This document shows, piece by piece, positions 9,174-18,981 of a stretch of DNA of 54,119 nt; position 1 is the first letter of the stretch, and every line of letters begins with the position of its first letter. The stretch lies in the NCBI GenBank assembly GCA_902588745.1, contig CACIQI010000010.1:1-54119 (forward strand). Reading direction: 5' to 3'. A program made the translations under genes and the position numbers. The stretch is from an uncultured Alphaproteobacteria bacterium. GTDB lineage: Bacteria > Pseudomonadota > Alphaproteobacteria > HIMB59 > GCA-002718135. The notes beneath the pieces were generated by a model. It saw only the letters and a program-made list of their open reading frames with translations. It did not search any database and was not told the DNA's origin.

Positions 9174-10547
9174 TTATAAATTTGAAGATTGCTTTGAGAG
9201 CAATTTTTCTTCTTTTAAAAAATCTGATAATAAAAAAGCCAATTCTAGAGACTGCGAGGCATTTAGTCTCGGATCACAATATGTATGATATCTATTTTTT
9301 AGATCTTCATCTGTTATTTCTTGAAGACCTCCCATACATTCTGTAACATCTTGACCAGTCATTTCTAAATGGACGCCGCCTGGATATGTTCCTTCGCTTC
9401 TGTGAATTTGAAAAAATTGCTGAATTTCAGAAATTATATCTTTTAATGGCCTAGTTTTAAAACCCGTATTAGATTTGATAGTATTTCCATGCATAGGGTC
9501 ACAAGTCCAAACAACATTTTTACCAGCTGAATTTACTGATCTAATTATTTTTGGAAGTATTCCACTAACTTTTTCATGACCCATTCTACATATCAGCGTT
9601 ATTTTTCCAGACTCATTATTTGGATTCAACACATCTAATATCTTTAATAGCTCTTCTGTCTTTGTGCTTGGACCCACTTTAATACCTATAGGGTTCTCAA
9701 TACCTCTTAAAAATTCAATATGTGCTCCATCAAGTTGTCGTGTTCTGTCACCTACCCACAACATGTGAGCTGAAACATCGTACCACTTACCTGAAGTACT
9801 ATCTATTCTTGTTAATGCTTCCTCATATTGAAGAAGTAAAGCTTCATGACTTGTAAAGAAATCTGTTTCATTTAATTGTCTTACACTGTTTCCGTTTATT
9901 CCACATGCCTCCATAAAAGATAAGCATTCGTCAATTCTAGAAGATATCTCTCTAAATTTAGCAGCATTCTCACCTTTAACAAAATTTAGGTTCCATTGAT
10001 GTATTTTATTTAAATTAGCAAACCCACCTTGAGAAAAAGCTCTTAATAGATTAAGTGTTGATGCAGACTGATTGTACGCTTGAATCAATCTATCTGGATT
10101 AGGATCTCTATCTTTTTGATTGAAGTCGATCCCATTAATTATATCACCTTTATAAGACTCAAGTTCTAAATTATTAATAACTTCTGTGGCAGATGATCTT
10201 GGCTTTGCAAATTGTCCGGCAATTCTTCCTACTTTAACAATTGGACAAGAAGCACCAAAAGTCAAAACAACAGCCATTTGTAAAATAACTTTAAATGTAT
10301 CTCTAATATTATCTGGATGAAAATCGGCAAAACTTTCAGCACAATCTCCACCTTGTAATAAAAAAGCATTTCCGTTTGCAACTTCTCCAAGTTTCTTTTT
10401 TAATAGTCTCGCTTCTCCAGCAAAAACTAAAGGTGGATATTTAGAAATTTCGTTAAGAGTTTTATTTAGATGATCTTCATTCTGATATTTTGGCATATGA
10501 AGAGCATCTTTATTTCTCCAACTATTTGGTGACCATTTATCGCTCAT
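9174..10547 (-). CDS. 3-deoxy-7-phosphoheptulonate (DAHP) synthase, class II
   Basis: First step of the shikimate pathway, joining PEP and erythrose 4-phosphate. The 457-residue length and blocks LLQGGDCAESF (residues 82-92), GRIAGQFAKPRS, MLWVGDRTRQLDGAHIEF, GIKVGPS and WTCDPMHGNT identify the plant/Mycobacterium-like class II enzyme rather than AroF/G/H. The cysteine and histidine in these blocks are the expected metal and substrate contacts. No extra regulatory domain is seen. Reads in the same direction as glmU upstream and nadE downstream. Confidence 0.95.
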   Translation of the reverse strand: MSDKWSPNSWRNKDALHMPKYQNEDHLNKTLNEISKYPPLVFAGEARLLKKKLGEVANGNAFLLQGGDCAESFADFHPDNIRDTFKVILQMAVVLTFGASCPIVKVGRIAGQFAKPRSSATEVINNLELESYKGDIINGIDFNQKDRDPNPDRLIQAYNQSASTLNLLRAFSQGGFANLNKIHQWNLNFVKGENAAKFREISSRIDECLSFMEACGINGNSVRQLNETDFFTSHEALLLQYEEALTRIDSTSGKWYDVSAHMLWVGDRTRQLDGAHIEFLRGIENPIGIKVGPSTKTEELLKILDVLNPNNESGKITLICRMGHEKVSGILPKIIRSVNSAGKNVVWTCDPMHGNTIKSNTGFKTRPLKDIISEIQQFFQIHRSEGTYPGGVHLEMTGQDVTECMGGLQEITDEDLKNRYHTYCDPRLNASQSLELAFLLSDFLKEEKLLSKQSSNL

Positions 10548-10594
10548 AATTTGAAAAGGCTAATAAACCCTAATATATCTTGAAACAAGGTTTA

Positions 10595-11893
10595 TTATTT
10601 AGATCTTTTATTTCTTAGAATTTTTAAGGCTGATCTTTCAATAGCAAGTGAATTTTTGGGAATATTTTTAGTGATAACACTACCTGCGCCAATTCTAGAT
10701 TTAGACTCAATTACAACTGGTGCTATGAGTGATGTGTTTGAACCTATAAATACGTTATCTTTTATTATCGTTTTGTGTTTTTTCTTTCCATCATAGTTAC
10801 AAGTTATTGTGCCAGCACCTATATTCACATTATTTCCTATTTCTGAATCTCCAACATATGAAAGATGAGCAATAGAAACATTGTTTCCAATTTTTGAATT
10901 TTTAATTTCAACAAAATTGCCAATCTTTGATTTTTTACCAATTTTTGTTTTTGGTCTTAATCTCGCATTTGGACCAATTTGTGAATTTTCATCTATTACT
11001 ACATCTTCTAAGTATGAATTACTTTTAATTATAGAACCTTTTTTTATAAAAGTTTTTTCCTTGATTGTAACATTGCTTTCTATCGTAACAGTAGGTTCAA
11101 TTTTGGTGTCATAGCTTAAATAACATGTATTGGGTTTTAAAAAATTGACTCCACTTTTTATAAAATTTCTTACATATTTTTTTTGTAAGATATTTTGCAC
11201 AACATTAAAATCATCAAAAGTATTTATACCCAACATTGTTTCTTTGCTACATTCAATGTAATTGAAAGGAATATTTTTTTTTGAAAAGATTTTGCATATA
11301 TCAGGCAGGTATCTTTCTTTTTTGATTTTATTTTCTTTGATATTTTTTAAATTATCAAATAACAATTTTGTATTTGCTATTAATATACCAGAATTACATA
11401 AATTAATTTTTTTTTGCCCAGGTTTTAAATTAATTTGCTCCACTATTTCTTCAACATAGTTATTATTTAATAATAACCTGCCATAACCTTGTGGTTTTAT
11501 AGTATTAAATGCAATTAATGAAGCTTTAGCCTTACTTCTTTTAAATTTACTTTCTAGTTTTCTAATATCTTTAACCTCAACTAAAGGTGTATCACCAAAT
11601 AAAACTAAAATATTTTTTGATTTAACATATTTTTTAACTTGCTCAATTGCATCGGCAGTTCCTTTTTGTTTTTTTTGTACAACAAAATTAGAGGTATTTA
11701 AAACTAACTTTAATTCTTCCCTATTTTTATCATTACATACAATTAATATATTTTTACCTGATATTTTTTTTGCAGTATTATAAATGTGTGAAACAATTGG
11801 TAAGCCGCATAATGGATAAATAAGCTTTGATTTACTTGCTTTAAATCTCTTACTATTGCCTGCAGCAAGTATAACTGTTGTAATATCAGACAT
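10595..11893 (-). CDS. glmU: Bifunctional GlcNAc-1-phosphate uridyltransferase / glucosamine-1-phosphate acetyltransferase
   Basis: Makes UDP-GlcNAc for peptidoglycan and LPS. The N-terminal pyrophosphorylase domain starts VILAAGNSKRFKASKSKL and has LFGDTPLV near residue 98. The C-terminal left-handed beta-helix contains the hexapeptide run from about residue 290 on (ENSQIGPNARLRPKTKIG, then GAGTITCNYDGKKKHKT and FIGSNTSLIAPV), which holds the acetyltransferase site. At 432 residues it is about 20 shorter than typical, mostly through a brief C terminus. It is four bases downstream of the ParA-like gene. Confidence 0.95.
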   Translation of the reverse strand: MSDITTVILAAGNSKRFKASKSKLIYPLCGLPIVSHIYNTAKKISGKNILIVCNDKNREELKLVLNTSNFVVQKKQKGTADAIEQVKKYVKSKNILVLFGDTPLVEVKDIRKLESKFKRSKAKASLIAFNTIKPQGYGRLLLNNNYVEEIVEQINLKPGQKKINLCNSGILIANTKLLFDNLKNIKENKIKKERYLPDICKIFSKKNIPFNYIECSKETMLGINTFDDFNVVQNILQKKYVRNFIKSGVNFLKPNTCYLSYDTKIEPTVTIESNVTIKEKTFIKKGSIIKSNSYLEDVVIDENSQIGPNARLRPKTKIGKKSKIGNFVEIKNSKIGNNVSIAHLSYVGDSEIGNNVNIGAGTITCNYDGKKKHKTIIKDNVFIGSNTSLIAPVVIESKSRIGAGSVITKNIPKNSLAIERSALKILRNKRSK

Positions 11894-11897
11894 TAAA

Positions 11898-12530
11898 TTA
11901 GAAATTTCTTAAAATTTCGTTTCCAACATTAATAATTTCTTTTGAGGCATCTGATGTAACACTTATATCAACTACGCCCCTTCCAACTGAGAATGTTTCT
12001 GCAAATAATACTTTGCTAGACAGTCTTGAGCGAGCAATTTTAGCACCGGCATACCTTAGACGTAAAATCATTGCGTCAGTTAATTTTGCTCTTGGCATAA
12101 CTCTATTAAGAATAATAATTGGATTTTTTCTCTCTTGTTTTGCAATTTTTAAAAAAGGCAGTGTAGCCATTAAATCTACTGGACTTGGTTGTACTGGAAC
12201 AAATACCCTATCAGAAGCTTTTACAACCTGCATTGTTTCAAAGGTTATAGATGGAGGGCTATCAATTATTATAAAATCGTATTTTCTTTTTATTGCTTTA
12301 ATATCATCTATTAAATTCCTTATATCAAAATTTAGTTGGGTTATTCCAATATCATCTTCACCATAATAAGCTTTTCTAGCTTCAAGCCAATATGATAGAC
12401 TTTTTTGTGCATCAGCATCTATAACAGCTACTTTGTAACCACTATTGCTCCACAAAACTGATAAATTTGCTGAAAGAGTCGATTTGCCTGAACCACCTTT
12501 TTGATTCGAAAATGCTATAACTTTTCCCAT
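11898..12530 (-). CDS. ParA/MinD-type P-loop ATPase, orphan
   Basis: A 210-residue ParA-family ATPase. The deviant Walker A is KGGSGKST at about residue 10 (with the signature lysine), Walker A' region VIDADAQKSLSYWL follows, and Walker B is FIIIDSPPS near 90. No ParB or centromere-like repeats are nearby, so its cargo is unknown; similar orphan ATPases sit in many alphaproteobacterial chromosomes. I chose the ATG at 12530. A TTG two codons upstream (12536) extends the frame but has no ribosome-binding site. It is divergent from the Sua5 gene and four bases upstream of glmU. Confidence 0.88.
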   Translation of the reverse strand: MGKVIAFSNQKGGSGKSTLSANLSVLWSNSGYKVAVIDADAQKSLSYWLEARKAYYGEDDIGITQLNFDIRNLIDDIKAIKRKYDFIIIDSPPSITFETMQVVKASDRVFVPVQPSPVDLMATLPFLKIAKQERKNPIIILNRVMPRAKLTDAMILRLRYAGAKIARSRLSSKVLFAETFSVGRGVVDISVTSDASKEIINVGNEILRNF

Positions 12531-12587
12531 ATACAAGTATTGATAATAACTATTTTAAAGATAGATGGAAACATTTTATAAAAAAAT

Positions 12588-13505
12588 ATGAAAAAAAATA
12601 AGTTAGATATTGCAAAAAATTTATTAAGCAGTGGAGAACTTGTAATATTTCCCACAGAAACAGTATTTGGACTTGGAGCAGATGCAACAAATGATAAGGC
12701 TGTAAAATCTATATTTAAAGTAAAAAAAAGACCACGAAGTAATCCAATTATCTGTCACTTTAAAAGTATTAAACAAATAGAAAAATATTTTATTTTAAAT
12801 AAATTTGAAAAAAAATTAGGTTCAAAATTTTGGCCCGGTCCTCTAACAATAATATTAAAGAAAAGAAAAAATTCAAAAATATCAAAATTAGTCTCTAATA
12901 ACTCAACTTTTGTAGGGTGCAGAATTCCTGGTAATAAAATGGCTAATAAATTAATTACTTTATTTGGCTTACCTGTTGCCGCTCCTAGTGCTAATCTTTC
13001 AGAAAGAACTTCCGTAACCAACATTATTGATATCGACCCTATTCTAGAAAAAAAGATTTTTGTTTTAGAAGATAAACAGTCTTCTCATGGACTAGAGTCC
13101 ACAGTTGTTAGAATTGATACCAATAATAAAATTGAAGTATTAAGATATGGCAGTATCACTATTGAAGAACTAAATAAATATGCAAAAGTAAAAATTAAAA
13201 AGAAATCCTCTATTTCTCCTGGTAATTTAAAAAAACATTATTCAACTTTAAAGCCAATAAGAATGAATGCTAGGAGAATACATAAAAATGAAGGTTTATT
13301 AAATTTTGGCAATAATAAATTAAAGTCTAAAATAATTAATTTAAATTTAAGTAATAAAAAAAATTTAAATGAAGCAGCAAAAAATTTTTATCATTATCTT
13401 CATAAATTAGACCAAAGTAGATGCAAAAAAATTGCTGTAGTAGAAATACCTGATAAAGGACTAGGTAGAACTATAAATGACAGATTAAGAAGAGCAATTA
13501 AATAA
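12588..13505 (+). CDS. L-threonylcarbamoyladenylate synthase, Sua5 type
   Basis: Makes threonylcarbamoyl-AMP for the t6A modification of ANN-decoding tRNAs. The YrdC domain occupies about residues 5-190: GELVIFPTETVFGLGADA, KKRPRSNPI, KFWPGPLTIILK and GLPVAAPSANLS are all canonical. After SPGNLKKHYSTLKP it carries the additional C-terminal Sua5 domain (about 215-305), so it is Sua5 rather than the short TsaC. The C-terminal part is rich in lysine and asparagine. It is convergent with the PuuB-like oxidase, with adjacent ends. Confidence 0.93.
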   Translation: MKKNKLDIAKNLLSSGELVIFPTETVFGLGADATNDKAVKSIFKVKKRPRSNPIICHFKSIKQIEKYFILNKFEKKLGSKFWPGPLTIILKKRKNSKISKLVSNNSTFVGCRIPGNKMANKLITLFGLPVAAPSANLSERTSVTNIIDIDPILEKKIFVLEDKQSSHGLESTVVRIDTNNKIEVLRYGSITIEELNKYAKVKIKKKSSISPGNLKKHYSTLKPIRMNARRIHKNEGLLNFGNNKLKSKIINLNLSNKKNLNEAAKNFYHYLHKLDQSRCKKIAVVEIPDKGLGRTINDRLRRAIK

Positions 13506-14828
13506 TTACAATCTATTTAAATAATCCATTAACCTATAATAAACAATAGCTGAGGAATACAATGGTCTTCTAAACATGTTGCCACCTGGAATTTTAAAAT
13601 GATTAATTTGCTCAAACATATCAAAGTTATTTGATTTATTTAAAATTTTTTCAGCTACCATTTTTCCACCCATAATACTCATAGCTAATCCATGCCCAGA
13701 GTAAGCATGAGCATAATATAACTTTTGATTCATTATTGTTCCAAAAATAGGCAATCTATTAATTGATATTGCCAATGTACCTCCCCAGGAAAACTCAATT
13801 TTAAATTTTTTTAATTCAGGAAAAACTTTATACATTCGTTTGGAAACAAAATTCTTTGCATCTTTTACAAAATGAGATGTAATTGTTTCAGGCCCTCCAA
13901 AAAGAAGTCTGTAGTCTTCTGAAAATCTATAATAATCAATCATAAATCTAGAATCAATTACAGCACAATTTCTTTTGATTAATTTACTAGCTAGATCTTT
14001 CCCGAGAGGTTCTGTTGCAATAATATAATTATTTATAGGCATAAAATAATTTCTTTTCGACCCTAAAAGATTATCAAGATAACCATTGCAACCAATAATT
14101 ACTTTCTTCGCTTTAATAATATTTTTTCCAGAGTGAATTATAACTTCTTTTTGATTATCAACAATTTTGTCAGCTGGAGAATTTTCATATATATCTATAC
14201 CATTTGCTAAACACTGTTCTGCTAAGCCATATGTAAGTTTTAATGGGTTCAAATGATAAGAATCCTTTAAAAGCATCCCAGAAAAATATCTTTCACTATT
14301 AACTTCATCTCTTATTGAATTGTGATCAAAGTATTCATAATTGTTATAATTATAATTCTTTTGCATATGCTCAATTTCATCTTCAAAATATTTATAATCT
14401 TTTTTTGTGTTGCCTACATGAAGAACACCTTGTCTAAGAGCGCAATCAATTTTGTATTTTTCAATTAAATTAACTACATTTGAAACAGCATCTAATCCAA
14501 CTTTCCAAAAAAATTTTGCTTTTTCAATACCAAATTTTTTTTCTAGGTAGAATTGATCTTTTCTCATACCAATTCCTAGTTGACCACCATTCCTACCAGA
14601 GGCACCAGATCCAACTTTGTTTGCTTCCAAAATAGTTATTGATAAACCTTGATTAGATAAATTTAATGCTGAAGAAATACCTGTTAAACCACCTCCAATA
14701 ATACATACATCAGTTGAAATATTCTCATTTAATTTAATTTGATTAGAAAAATTAGGTGCCGAAAATTTATAAAAACTCTCTTTTTCATTATCATGTTGAT
14801 TAAAGGTCCTTTTTTTTGTAGTAAACAT
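13506..14828 (-). CDS. FAD-dependent amine oxidoreductase, gamma-glutamylputrescine oxidase-like
   Basis: A 440-residue DAO-family flavoprotein. The Rossmann FAD motif GGGLTGISSALNLSNQG is near residue 45, followed by LEANKVGSGASGRNGGQLG, typical of the PuuB/OrdL group. The C-terminal FAD block has FSWGGTLAISINRLPIFG and YAHAYSGHGLAMSIMGG. Divergent and only 50 bases from a PuuA-like glutamine synthetase, it probably oxidises the gamma-glutamyl polyamine that enzyme makes, giving gamma-glutamyl-aminoaldehyde, ammonia and peroxide. Substrate assignment rests on this context. Confidence 0.82.
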   Translation of the reverse strand: MFTTKKRTFNQHDNEKESFYKFSAPNFSNQIKLNENISTDVCIIGGGLTGISSALNLSNQGLSITILEANKVGSGASGRNGGQLGIGMRKDQFYLEKKFGIEKAKFFWKVGLDAVSNVVNLIEKYKIDCALRQGVLHVGNTKKDYKYFEDEIEHMQKNYNYNNYEYFDHNSIRDEVNSERYFSGMLLKDSYHLNPLKLTYGLAEQCLANGIDIYENSPADKIVDNQKEVIIHSGKNIIKAKKVIIGCNGYLDNLLGSKRNYFMPINNYIIATEPLGKDLASKLIKRNCAVIDSRFMIDYYRFSEDYRLLFGGPETITSHFVKDAKNFVSKRMYKVFPELKKFKIEFSWGGTLAISINRLPIFGTIMNQKLYYAHAYSGHGLAMSIMGGKMVAEKILNKSNNFDMFEQINHFKIPGGNMFRRPLYSSAIVYYRLMDYLNRL

Positions 14829-14878
14829 TAACTTATCTTTAATGGTTTAATAATAATTAGTAAACAAACAGTCTCAGT

Positions 14879-16246
14879 ATGATTGAAAAATTTCAAAATT
14901 GGTTTCATGAAAACTCTATTACAGAAGTTGAATGTTTAGTTCCAGATCTTGGAGGTATAGCAAGAGGAAAAATTTTACCAACAAATAAATTTTTAAAAGG
15001 ACTGGAAGATGAAAGTCACAGATTGCCACAGTCAACTTTTATTCAAACGATATCAGGAGATTATGCAACTGAGGACTCTGCTGGAGCTTTACCAAGAAGT
15101 GTTTACAATCCAACTGACATTGATGTAATTTTAAAACCAGATTTTGATACAATGAGAGTAGTGCCATGGTACGACGACCCTACTGCACAAATTATCTGCG
15201 ATGCAATAAATCTAAATGGAGATGATGTTATAAATTCTAGTAGGAATGCTCTAAAAAATATTCTTAAACTTTATAAAAAAGACAAATTAACTCCAATTGT
15301 TTCTCCAGAATTAGAATTTTATTTAGTGAAACCTAATGCTGACTCAGATTATCCTCTTGAAGTGCCAGTGGGTCAATCAGGTAGACAAGAAACGGGTAAG
15401 CAAGCCTTGGGTATAGATGCTGTTAACGAATTTGATCATCTTTTTGAGGATGTATATAATTATTGTGAGGCACAAAACATAGAAATTGATACTATAAATC
15501 ATGAATCTGGCTCAGCTCAGATGGAAATTAATTTTCAGCATGGTGATCCTTTAGATCTAGCAGATCAGGTATTTTTATTTAAACGAACTCTAAGACAGTC
15601 AGCTTTGAAACATAAACTTCACGCAACATTCATGGCAAAACCTATGGAGAACCAACCTGGTAGCGCAATGCACATCCATCAATCTATATATAATGAAAAA
15701 AGTAAAAATATTTTTTTTAATCAATCATCTAAAATTTCAAAAAAAATGAAAAACTATTTAGGTGGGTTGGAAAAATATACTCCATTATTAATGCCAATAT
15801 ACGCTCCAAATATAAATTCGTTTAGAAGGTTGTTTGCAACTTGGGGTGCTCCTAAAAATGTTAAATGGGGAATAGGTAATAGAAGTTGTGGTTTTAGAAT
15901 TCCATCAATTGAGGAAAGGAATATACGTATTGAAAATAGAATTCCTGGATCTGATACAAATCCGTATCTGGTTTTTGCAGCTAATTTAGCTTCAGGATAT
16001 TTAGGAATGAAAAACAATTTAAAACCAAATCCAGAAACCAAAGATAGCGCATTTAAAGATAAAAATTCTAATCTACCTAAAAATATGGATGAATCTTTAA
16101 CTCTCTTTGAAAATAATGAAGATATAAAATCCATATTTAATGAAAAATTTGTAAGGTCGATTGCTGCTATAAGAAGGGTTGAGTATCAAGCTTATTTATC
16201 AGTAATAAGTTCTTGGGAGCGAGAATATTTATTACTTAACGTTTAA
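14879..16246 (+). CDS. Glutamine-synthetase-family ligase, gamma-glutamylputrescine synthetase-like
   Basis: A 455-residue type I glutamine synthetase fold. Metal and glutamate-binding blocks are visible: SPELEFYLVKP near residue 140, SGSAQMEINFQHG near 220, GSAMHIHQS near 262, and NRSCGFRIPS...RIENRIPGSDTNPYL near 345-375. It lacks the adenylylation-loop tyrosine context of GlnA, and the opening (VECLVPDLGGIARGK) is the PuuA/GlnA-like pattern. It lies between the PuuB-like oxidase and the polyamine ABC importer, so ATP-dependent glutamylation of putrescine is the likely reaction. Its 3' end overlaps the convergent permease gene by 11 bases. Confidence 0.83.
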   Translation: MIEKFQNWFHENSITEVECLVPDLGGIARGKILPTNKFLKGLEDESHRLPQSTFIQTISGDYATEDSAGALPRSVYNPTDIDVILKPDFDTMRVVPWYDDPTAQIICDAINLNGDDVINSSRNALKNILKLYKKDKLTPIVSPELEFYLVKPNADSDYPLEVPVGQSGRQETGKQALGIDAVNEFDHLFEDVYNYCEAQNIEIDTINHESGSAQMEINFQHGDPLDLADQVFLFKRTLRQSALKHKLHATFMAKPMENQPGSAMHIHQSIYNEKSKNIFFNQSSKISKKMKNYLGGLEKYTPLLMPIYAPNINSFRRLFATWGAPKNVKWGIGNRSCGFRIPSIEERNIRIENRIPGSDTNPYLVFAANLASGYLGMKNNLKPNPETKDSAFKDKNSNLPKNMDESLTLFENNEDIKSIFNEKFVRSIAAIRRVEYQAYLSVISSWEREYLLLNV

Positions 16247-17030
16247 ATTTTTTATTAAAATAAAAATAAAATAAACCAATTATTATCAAAGCGAACATTA
16301 AAATTGCTGATAATGCGTTTACTTCAGGACTCAATCCTAACCTGACTTTAGAAAAAACTACAATTGGCAATGTGTTAGCTCCAGGTCCAGTAGTAAAACT
16401 CGCAACTACTAGATCATCTAAAGAAATTGTAAAAGCTAATAACCAGCCAGCAATAATAGAAGGTAAAATTATTGGTAAAGTTATCTTATAGAGTACCTTG
16501 GAGTAATTATAGCCTAAATCCATAGCAGCTTCCTCAATATTTTTGTTAAAGTCAGTTAATCTTGCTTGAATAATAATTGCAACAAATGCGATACAAAAAG
16601 TAACGTGTGATATAAAAATAGTTAATTGTCCTCTAGATGATGGAAATCCAATTACATTATTTAAGCTTATAAAAAAAAGTAACAATGAAAGGCCTAAAAT
16701 TAATTCTGGTAAAACCAAAGGTGTTGATGAAAGAAAAATATAAAATGATTTAAAAGGAATTTTTCTTATTCTTACAAGTGAATATCCTATCATAACTCCT
16801 AAAATTGTAGCAAAAGTAGCAGACAAAGCTGCAATTTTAATACTAATAATAAATGCCTCAATAATTTGTTCATTATAAAATAATTCATTGTACCATCTTA
16901 AAGAAAATCCTTTCCAAACCATTACTCTCTTATTTTCGTTAAATGAGTAAAAAATTAAAACTAAAATTGGGAAATATAAAAAAAATAAACCTAAAAAAAT
17001 AACTGTACTTTTAATTAAACTAGATTTCAT
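16236..17030 (-). CDS. potC: Polyamine ABC transporter permease (PotC/PotI-like)
   Basis: Second inner-membrane subunit of a spermidine/putrescine-type importer. About six membrane segments are visible, with the EAA loop EEAAMDLGYNYSKVLYKITLP that docks the ATPase. The open frame extends upstream to 17099, but that would overlap the preceding permease by 80 bases; the ATG at 17030 (MKSSLIKSTVIF) gives an 11-base overlap and a normal N terminus, so I use it (264 residues). It is the last gene of the aguA-aguB-potD-potA-potB-potC run. Confidence 0.9.
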   Translation of the reverse strand: MKSSLIKSTVIFLGLFFLYFPILVLIFYSFNENKRVMVWKGFSLRWYNELFYNEQIIEAFIISIKIAALSATFATILGVMIGYSLVRIRKIPFKSFYIFLSSTPLVLPELILGLSLLLFFISLNNVIGFPSSRGQLTIFISHVTFCIAFVAIIIQARLTDFNKNIEEAAMDLGYNYSKVLYKITLPIILPSIIAGWLLAFTISLDDLVVASFTTGPGANTLPIVVFSKVRLGLSPEVNALSAILMFALIIIGLFYFYFNKKFKR

Positions 17031-17907
17031 TTTTTTGACTCCAACGAGAATAAAGTATTTGAAAAATAACAATTGGTAAAACCAAAATAATAATTCCACT
17101 AAAAGCTAAGGCGCTAGCACCTGGCCAATTTCTATTAACAAAGAATTCCTCCCATAATATCTTTCCATAATACAATCTATCACTACCACCTAACATTTCA
17201 GGTATAATAAATTCTCCAACAACAGGTATAAATACTAACAAAGATCCAGCAACAATTCCTGGGACAGACAAAGGAAGTATAACTTTAAAAAAGGTTTTAA
17301 AACGATTTAGTCCTAAATCTTTTGATGCTTCAATTAAATTTAAATCAAATTTATTTAAGTATCCGTAGAGTGGTAAAATCATCAAAGGTAAGTAAGTGTA
17401 TACAATTCCCATGATGACAGCATATTGATTGTATAATAATTGAAGCGGCTCTGATGTTATTCCTAGGTTTAAAAGTATTACATTTAAAATTCCATTATTC
17501 TGTAAAATTATTTTCCATGCATATACTCTTAATAAAAATGATGACCAAAATGGAATAACTACTAAAACTAACAAGATATTTCTTAATCTAATATTTGAAG
17601 TCGCAATATAAAAAGCTAATGGGAACCCAATAAGTAAACAAAAAATAGTAGATATTAGAGCTAGAATCAAAGAGTTTATAAAAGATCCAATGTAGTAATA
17701 ATCACTAAATATATAAACATAGTTTTCAAATGTAGTATTTATCTTAAATCCATTATCAAAAAGAAAAATATCTTGATAAGGAGGCATCCCCCATTCTGAT
17801 ACCGAAATTGATATTTTAAAAATTATAGCTAAAGGAATAAAAAAAAATATGACAAGCCAAAAATAAGGACTAAAAACAAAATATTTTTCAAATAATTTAT
17901 TTTTCAA
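17020..17907 (-). CDS. potB: Polyamine ABC transporter permease (PotB/PotH-like)
   Basis: A 295-residue inner-membrane permease with a first helix near residues 12-32 (VFSPYFWLVIFFFIPLAI), a periplasmic loop, then five more segments. The EAA motif is IEASKDLGLNRFKTFFKVILP near 205, followed by the family's GEFIIPEMLGG region. It begins directly after the potA stop and overlaps potC by 11 bases. Together with PotC it forms the membrane channel. Whether putrescine or spermidine is preferred cannot be told from sequence. Confidence 0.92.
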   Translation of the reverse strand: MKNKLFEKYFVFSPYFWLVIFFFIPLAIIFKISISVSEWGMPPYQDIFLFDNGFKINTTFENYVYIFSDYYYIGSFINSLILALISTIFCLLIGFPLAFYIATSNIRLRNILLVLVVIPFWSSFLLRVYAWKIILQNNGILNVILLNLGITSEPLQLLYNQYAVIMGIVYTYLPLMILPLYGYLNKFDLNLIEASKDLGLNRFKTFFKVILPLSVPGIVAGSLLVFIPVVGEFIIPEMLGGSDRLYYGKILWEEFFVNRNWPGASALAFSGIIILVLPIVIFQILYSRWSQKNEI

Positions 17908-18975
17908 TTAATCCTCTAAAACCTTAATAGATTCACTTTCCCAACTACAAATAACTTTTTCCCCTTTTGGGAAATTATAATTTGAGTTGGAGTTAAAATT
18001 CTGATCTAAAACTGAAATTATCATATTATTTATTTTAATTTCATAACGAGTAAAGCTTCCCAAATATGATTTTTCTAAAATTTCCCCACTAAAAGAATTA
18101 AATGCACTTGTTTTCAAATCATTTATTGATTGTATTTTTATTTTCTCTGGTCTTAGTAAAATATTAGTTTTTGTATTTTTTAATTCTTTGTTTAATTTAA
18201 AATTTATACCTAAATCATCAGAATAAAAATTTTCATCTTTCTTATAAATCTCAATTATATTTGCAATTCCTATAAAATTAGCAGTGTAAAGACTTTTAGG
18301 ATTTTCATAAATCTCTTCAGGGCTAGAACATTCCAAAATAAGACCATTTTTCATTATTGCCATTCTATCAGATAAGGACATTGCTTCTTCCTGATCATGG
18401 GTTACAAAAACAAATGTAATTTTTAGTTTCTTTTGGAGTGTTGTTAACTCTAATTGTGTTTTTGATCTTAGTTTTTTATCTAGTGCTGCAAGAGGTTCAT
18501 CTAATAATAATAACTTTGGTTTTTTTATTAAGCACCTTCCAAGAGCAACTCTTTGTTGCTCTCCACCTGATAGTTGCTTAATCCTTCTATTTAATAAATG
18601 TTCAATAGATAAAAGTTTAGCAATATCTCTTACATTTATTTCAATTTCTTTTTGGGTAAAATTTTCTTTTATTCCAAAAGCTAAATTATTAAATACGTTT
18701 AAATGAGGAAATAAAGCATACGATTGAAACATATAGTTTAATGGCCTATCAAAAGGCTCAAGGTTTGTTATGTCTGTTCCGTCGAGGATTACTCGTCCTG
18801 TATCTGGCTTCTCAAATCCACCTAATATTCTTAGTAAGGTAGTTTTGCCTGAACCAGAAGATCCTAAAAGACCAAAAAATTCAGATTTTGAAATATTTAA
18901 ATTAATATTTTCTAAAACTTTGTTATCTCCAAAGGATTTAGAAATATTTTCAATTACAAGAAAGTTATTATCCAT
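17908..18975 (-). CDS. potA: Polyamine ABC transporter ATP-binding protein
   Basis: A 355-residue importer ATPase. Walker A is GSSGSGKTTLLRI near residue 38, the Q-loop is FQSYALFPH, the ABC signature is LSGGEQQRVALGR near 138, Walker B is LLLLDEPLAALD and the H-loop is THDQEEA. A C-terminal TOBE-like domain (about 260-350, with ILLRPEKIKI) is typical of PotA/PotG. The start ATG is six bases after a strong intercistronic hairpin that separates it from potD, so it is probably expressed below the level of the binding protein. Confidence 0.94.
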   Translation of the reverse strand: MDNNFLVIENISKSFGDNKVLENINLNISKSEFFGLLGSSGSGKTTLLRILGGFEKPDTGRVILDGTDITNLEPFDRPLNYMFQSYALFPHLNVFNNLAFGIKENFTQKEIEINVRDIAKLLSIEHLLNRRIKQLSGGEQQRVALGRCLIKKPKLLLLDEPLAALDKKLRSKTQLELTTLQKKLKITFVFVTHDQEEAMSLSDRMAIMKNGLILECSSPEEIYENPKSLYTANFIGIANIIEIYKKDENFYSDDLGINFKLNKELKNTKTNILLRPEKIKIQSINDLKTSAFNSFSGEILEKSYLGSFTRYEIKINNMIISVLDQNFNSNSNYNFPKGEKVICSWESESIKVLED

Positions 18976-18981
18976 CTTAAA

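Noticed and set aside
10562-10596. Inverted repeat AATAAACC / GGTTTATT between glmU and the DAHP synthase gene
   Set aside because: The 8-base stem has a 19-base loop and is AT-rich; it is too weak to call a terminator.
11262-12366. Plus-strand open frames inside glmU and the ParA-like gene (11262-11459, 12013-12366)
   Set aside because: They lie antisense within clear conserved genes and encode low-complexity hydrophobic sequence with no domain.
17031-17099. N-terminal extension of the PotC-like permease
   Set aside because: It would overlap the upstream permease by 80 bases and adds a non-homologous aromatic-rich stretch; the ATG at 17030 fits the family.
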